Shown: piece after piece, positions 63,070 to 64,000 of the stretch
How positions within the stretch are numbered: the first letter of the stretch is position 1
Layout of the letters: every line of letters starts with the position of its first letter
NCBI RefSeq assembly: GCF_000014005.1
Contig: NC_008009.1
Location: 4,154,001 to 4,218,000, forward strand
Direction of reading: 5' to 3'
DNA length: 64,000 nucleotides
DNA from: Candidatus Koribacter versatilis Ellin345
GTDB taxonomy: Bacteria; Acidobacteriota; Terriglobia; Terriglobales; Acidobacteriaceae
Translations under genes and position numbers: made by a program
The notes under the pieces: model-generated
What the model was told of the DNA's origin: nothing
The model's database searches: none
Seen by the model: only the letters and a program-made list of their open reading frames with translations

Positions 63070-64000
63070 TTGAAATTCGAACTCTTCATCGCGACCCGCT
63101 ATCTCCGCGCCAAGCGCCGTCAGGCGGTCATCGGCGTCATCACCGGGATCTCCATCATCGGCGTGGCCGCCGGCGTCGCATCGCTCATCATCGCGCTCGC
63201 GATCAATAACGGTTTCCGTTCCGATCTCCAGGCGCGTCTGCTCGGCTCCATGTCGCACATCAACCTCATGCGTCTGCAAAACGACGGCATCAAGAACTGG
63301 CGCGATCTTCTTGCGAAGCTGGAAAAGCAGCCGCACGTCGTCGCCGGAGCTCCCGCGATCTACGAACAGGTCTTGATTTCCCGCGGCGCACGCGCACAAG
63401 GCGCACTCCTCAAGGGCATCGTTCCCGCCGATGAACGCCGCGTCAGCGCGCTACTCGACAACGTGAAATTCGGATCCGCCGACGCTCTCGATTCCTCGCA
63501 GAACGGCGAAGGCGCGCCCAAGACGCTCTCCGACGAAGTCACGCAATCCCTGCCGCCGATCGTCCTAGGCAAAGATATGGCCGACACCCTCGGCGCAACC
63601 ACCGGCTCGGTCGTGCTCGTCACCAGCCCGCAAGGCGAACTGACCCCCTTCGGCATCGTGCCGAAATACCAGCGCTTCAAGGTTGTCGGGATCTTCGAGT
63701 CCGGCTTCTACGACTACGACTCTTCCTGGGGCCTGACCCGTCTTGACGACGCGCAAAAACTCTTTGGCCTTGGTGACATCGTCCCCGTCCTGGAATTCAA
63801 AGTAGATGACATCTATAAAGCCCCGCAGATCGCCGACCAACTCGTCGACGTCGCCGGCCAGGGCTTCGGCGCCAAGAACTGGATGGAACAGAACCAGGCG
63901 CTCTTCCGCGCGCTCCGCCTTGAAAAAGTCGTGACTTTCATCACCATCGGCCTGATCGTGTTCGTCGCCGCGCTCAACATCCTCATCTCGCTCATCATGA
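63070..64000 (+). CDS. LolC/LolE-type lipoprotein-release ABC permease, 3' end outside window
   Basis: The frame is open to the window end: TTG at 63070 encodes MKFELFIATRYLRAKRRQAV, the common start of LolC/E-like permeases, followed by a membrane helix (IGVITGISIIGVAAGVASLI) and a periplasmic domain with FRSDLQARLLGSMSHINLMR and, at the end, VVTFITIGLIVFVAALNILI. These proteins extract lipoproteins from the inner membrane, together with LolD. The start is uncertain (TTG, no ribosome site; TACAAT lies 7 bases upstream). Confidence 0.85.
   Translation, partial: MKFELFIATRYLRAKRRQAVIGVITGISIIGVAAGVASLIIALAINNGFRSDLQARLLGSMSHINLMRLQNDGIKNWRDLLAKLEKQPHVVAGAPAIYEQVLISRGARAQGALLKGIVPADERRVSALLDNVKFGSADALDSSQNGEGAPKTLSDEVTQSLPPIVLGKDMADTLGATTGSVVLVTSPQGELTPFGIVPKYQRFKVVGIFESGFYDYDSSWGLTRLDDAQKLFGLGDIVPVLEFKVDDIYKAPQIADQLVDVAGQGFGAKNWMEQNQALFRALRLEKVVTFITIGLIVFVAALNILISLIM

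Overview
The window looks like chromosomal DNA of an Acidobacteriota member (class Terriglobia, Koribacter-like). This is inferred from family content: a VWFA-related acidobacterial domain protein, a TonB-dependent receptor with an N-terminal carboxypeptidase-regulatory-like domain, a CadC-type winged-helix/TPR regulator, a PadR plus DUF1700 pair, SpoIVB/S55-like and DUF4097 secreted proteins, and many exported proteins of unknown role. Coding density is high. No rRNA, tRNA, CRISPR array, prophage or insertion sequence was seen.

Layout. 1-5.6 kb is an accessory stretch: the end of an MBL-fold-like protein, a glucuronyl C5-epimerase-like exported protein, small zinc-finger proteins, and two genes broken by single-base changes in C/G homopolymers. 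5.6-13.0 kb (minus strand) holds a DUF962 membrane protein, a large GAF/PAS histidine kinase and two acetyl-CoA synthetase paralogues. 13.4-24.6 kb is mostly cell-envelope material: an exported lectin-like protein, a GH18 glycosidase, an orphan receiver, a TonB receptor with an upstream DUF5666 protein, a TPR protein, a SAM hydroxide adenosyltransferase, a DUF4097 protein and a membrane-fusion protein. 24.8-31.8 kb holds a CNNM/CorC protein coupled to an orphan DppB-type permease, then the housekeeping cluster phoH-ybeY-corC-era on the minus strand. 32-42.4 kb carries hypothetical membrane proteins, recQ, a di-haem oxidoreductase, the CadC-TPR regulator and a PD-(D/E)XK nuclease-like protein.

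42.5-55.5 kb has rpsT, an Ig-fold lipoprotein, a Cys-rich/Met-His-rich exported pair likely involved in metal handling, two divergent GNAT acetyltransferases, an apparently exported methyltransferase-like protein, a phytase/esterase-like protein, a BON lipoprotein, a MerR-TPR fusion, a ParDE-like toxin-antitoxin pair and a terpenoid-cyclase-fold protein. 55.5-64 kb has the VWFA protein, the S55-like protein, PadR/DUF1700, a beta-propeller protein, an isoprenylcysteine-methyltransferase-like protein and the start of a LolC/E-type permease.

Cross-cutting signals: at least five copies of one hairpin-bearing intergenic repeat (consensus GTCATCCTGAGCG...GTCGAAGGACCCCTATC), one of which supplies a stop codon; three convergent gene pairs whose stop codons share a single CTAG; two CRP-like palindromes; a palindromic -10 box between divergent genes; and several start codons lying only a few bases after a -10-like hexamer, suggesting leaderless mRNAs. 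No single large novel system stands out. The best candidates for new biology are the metal-protein pair with its CRP-like site, the S55-like protein with apparently permuted catalytic motifs, the shared Gly-rich segments of the DUF5666 protein and TonB receptor, and the split immunity-like gene.
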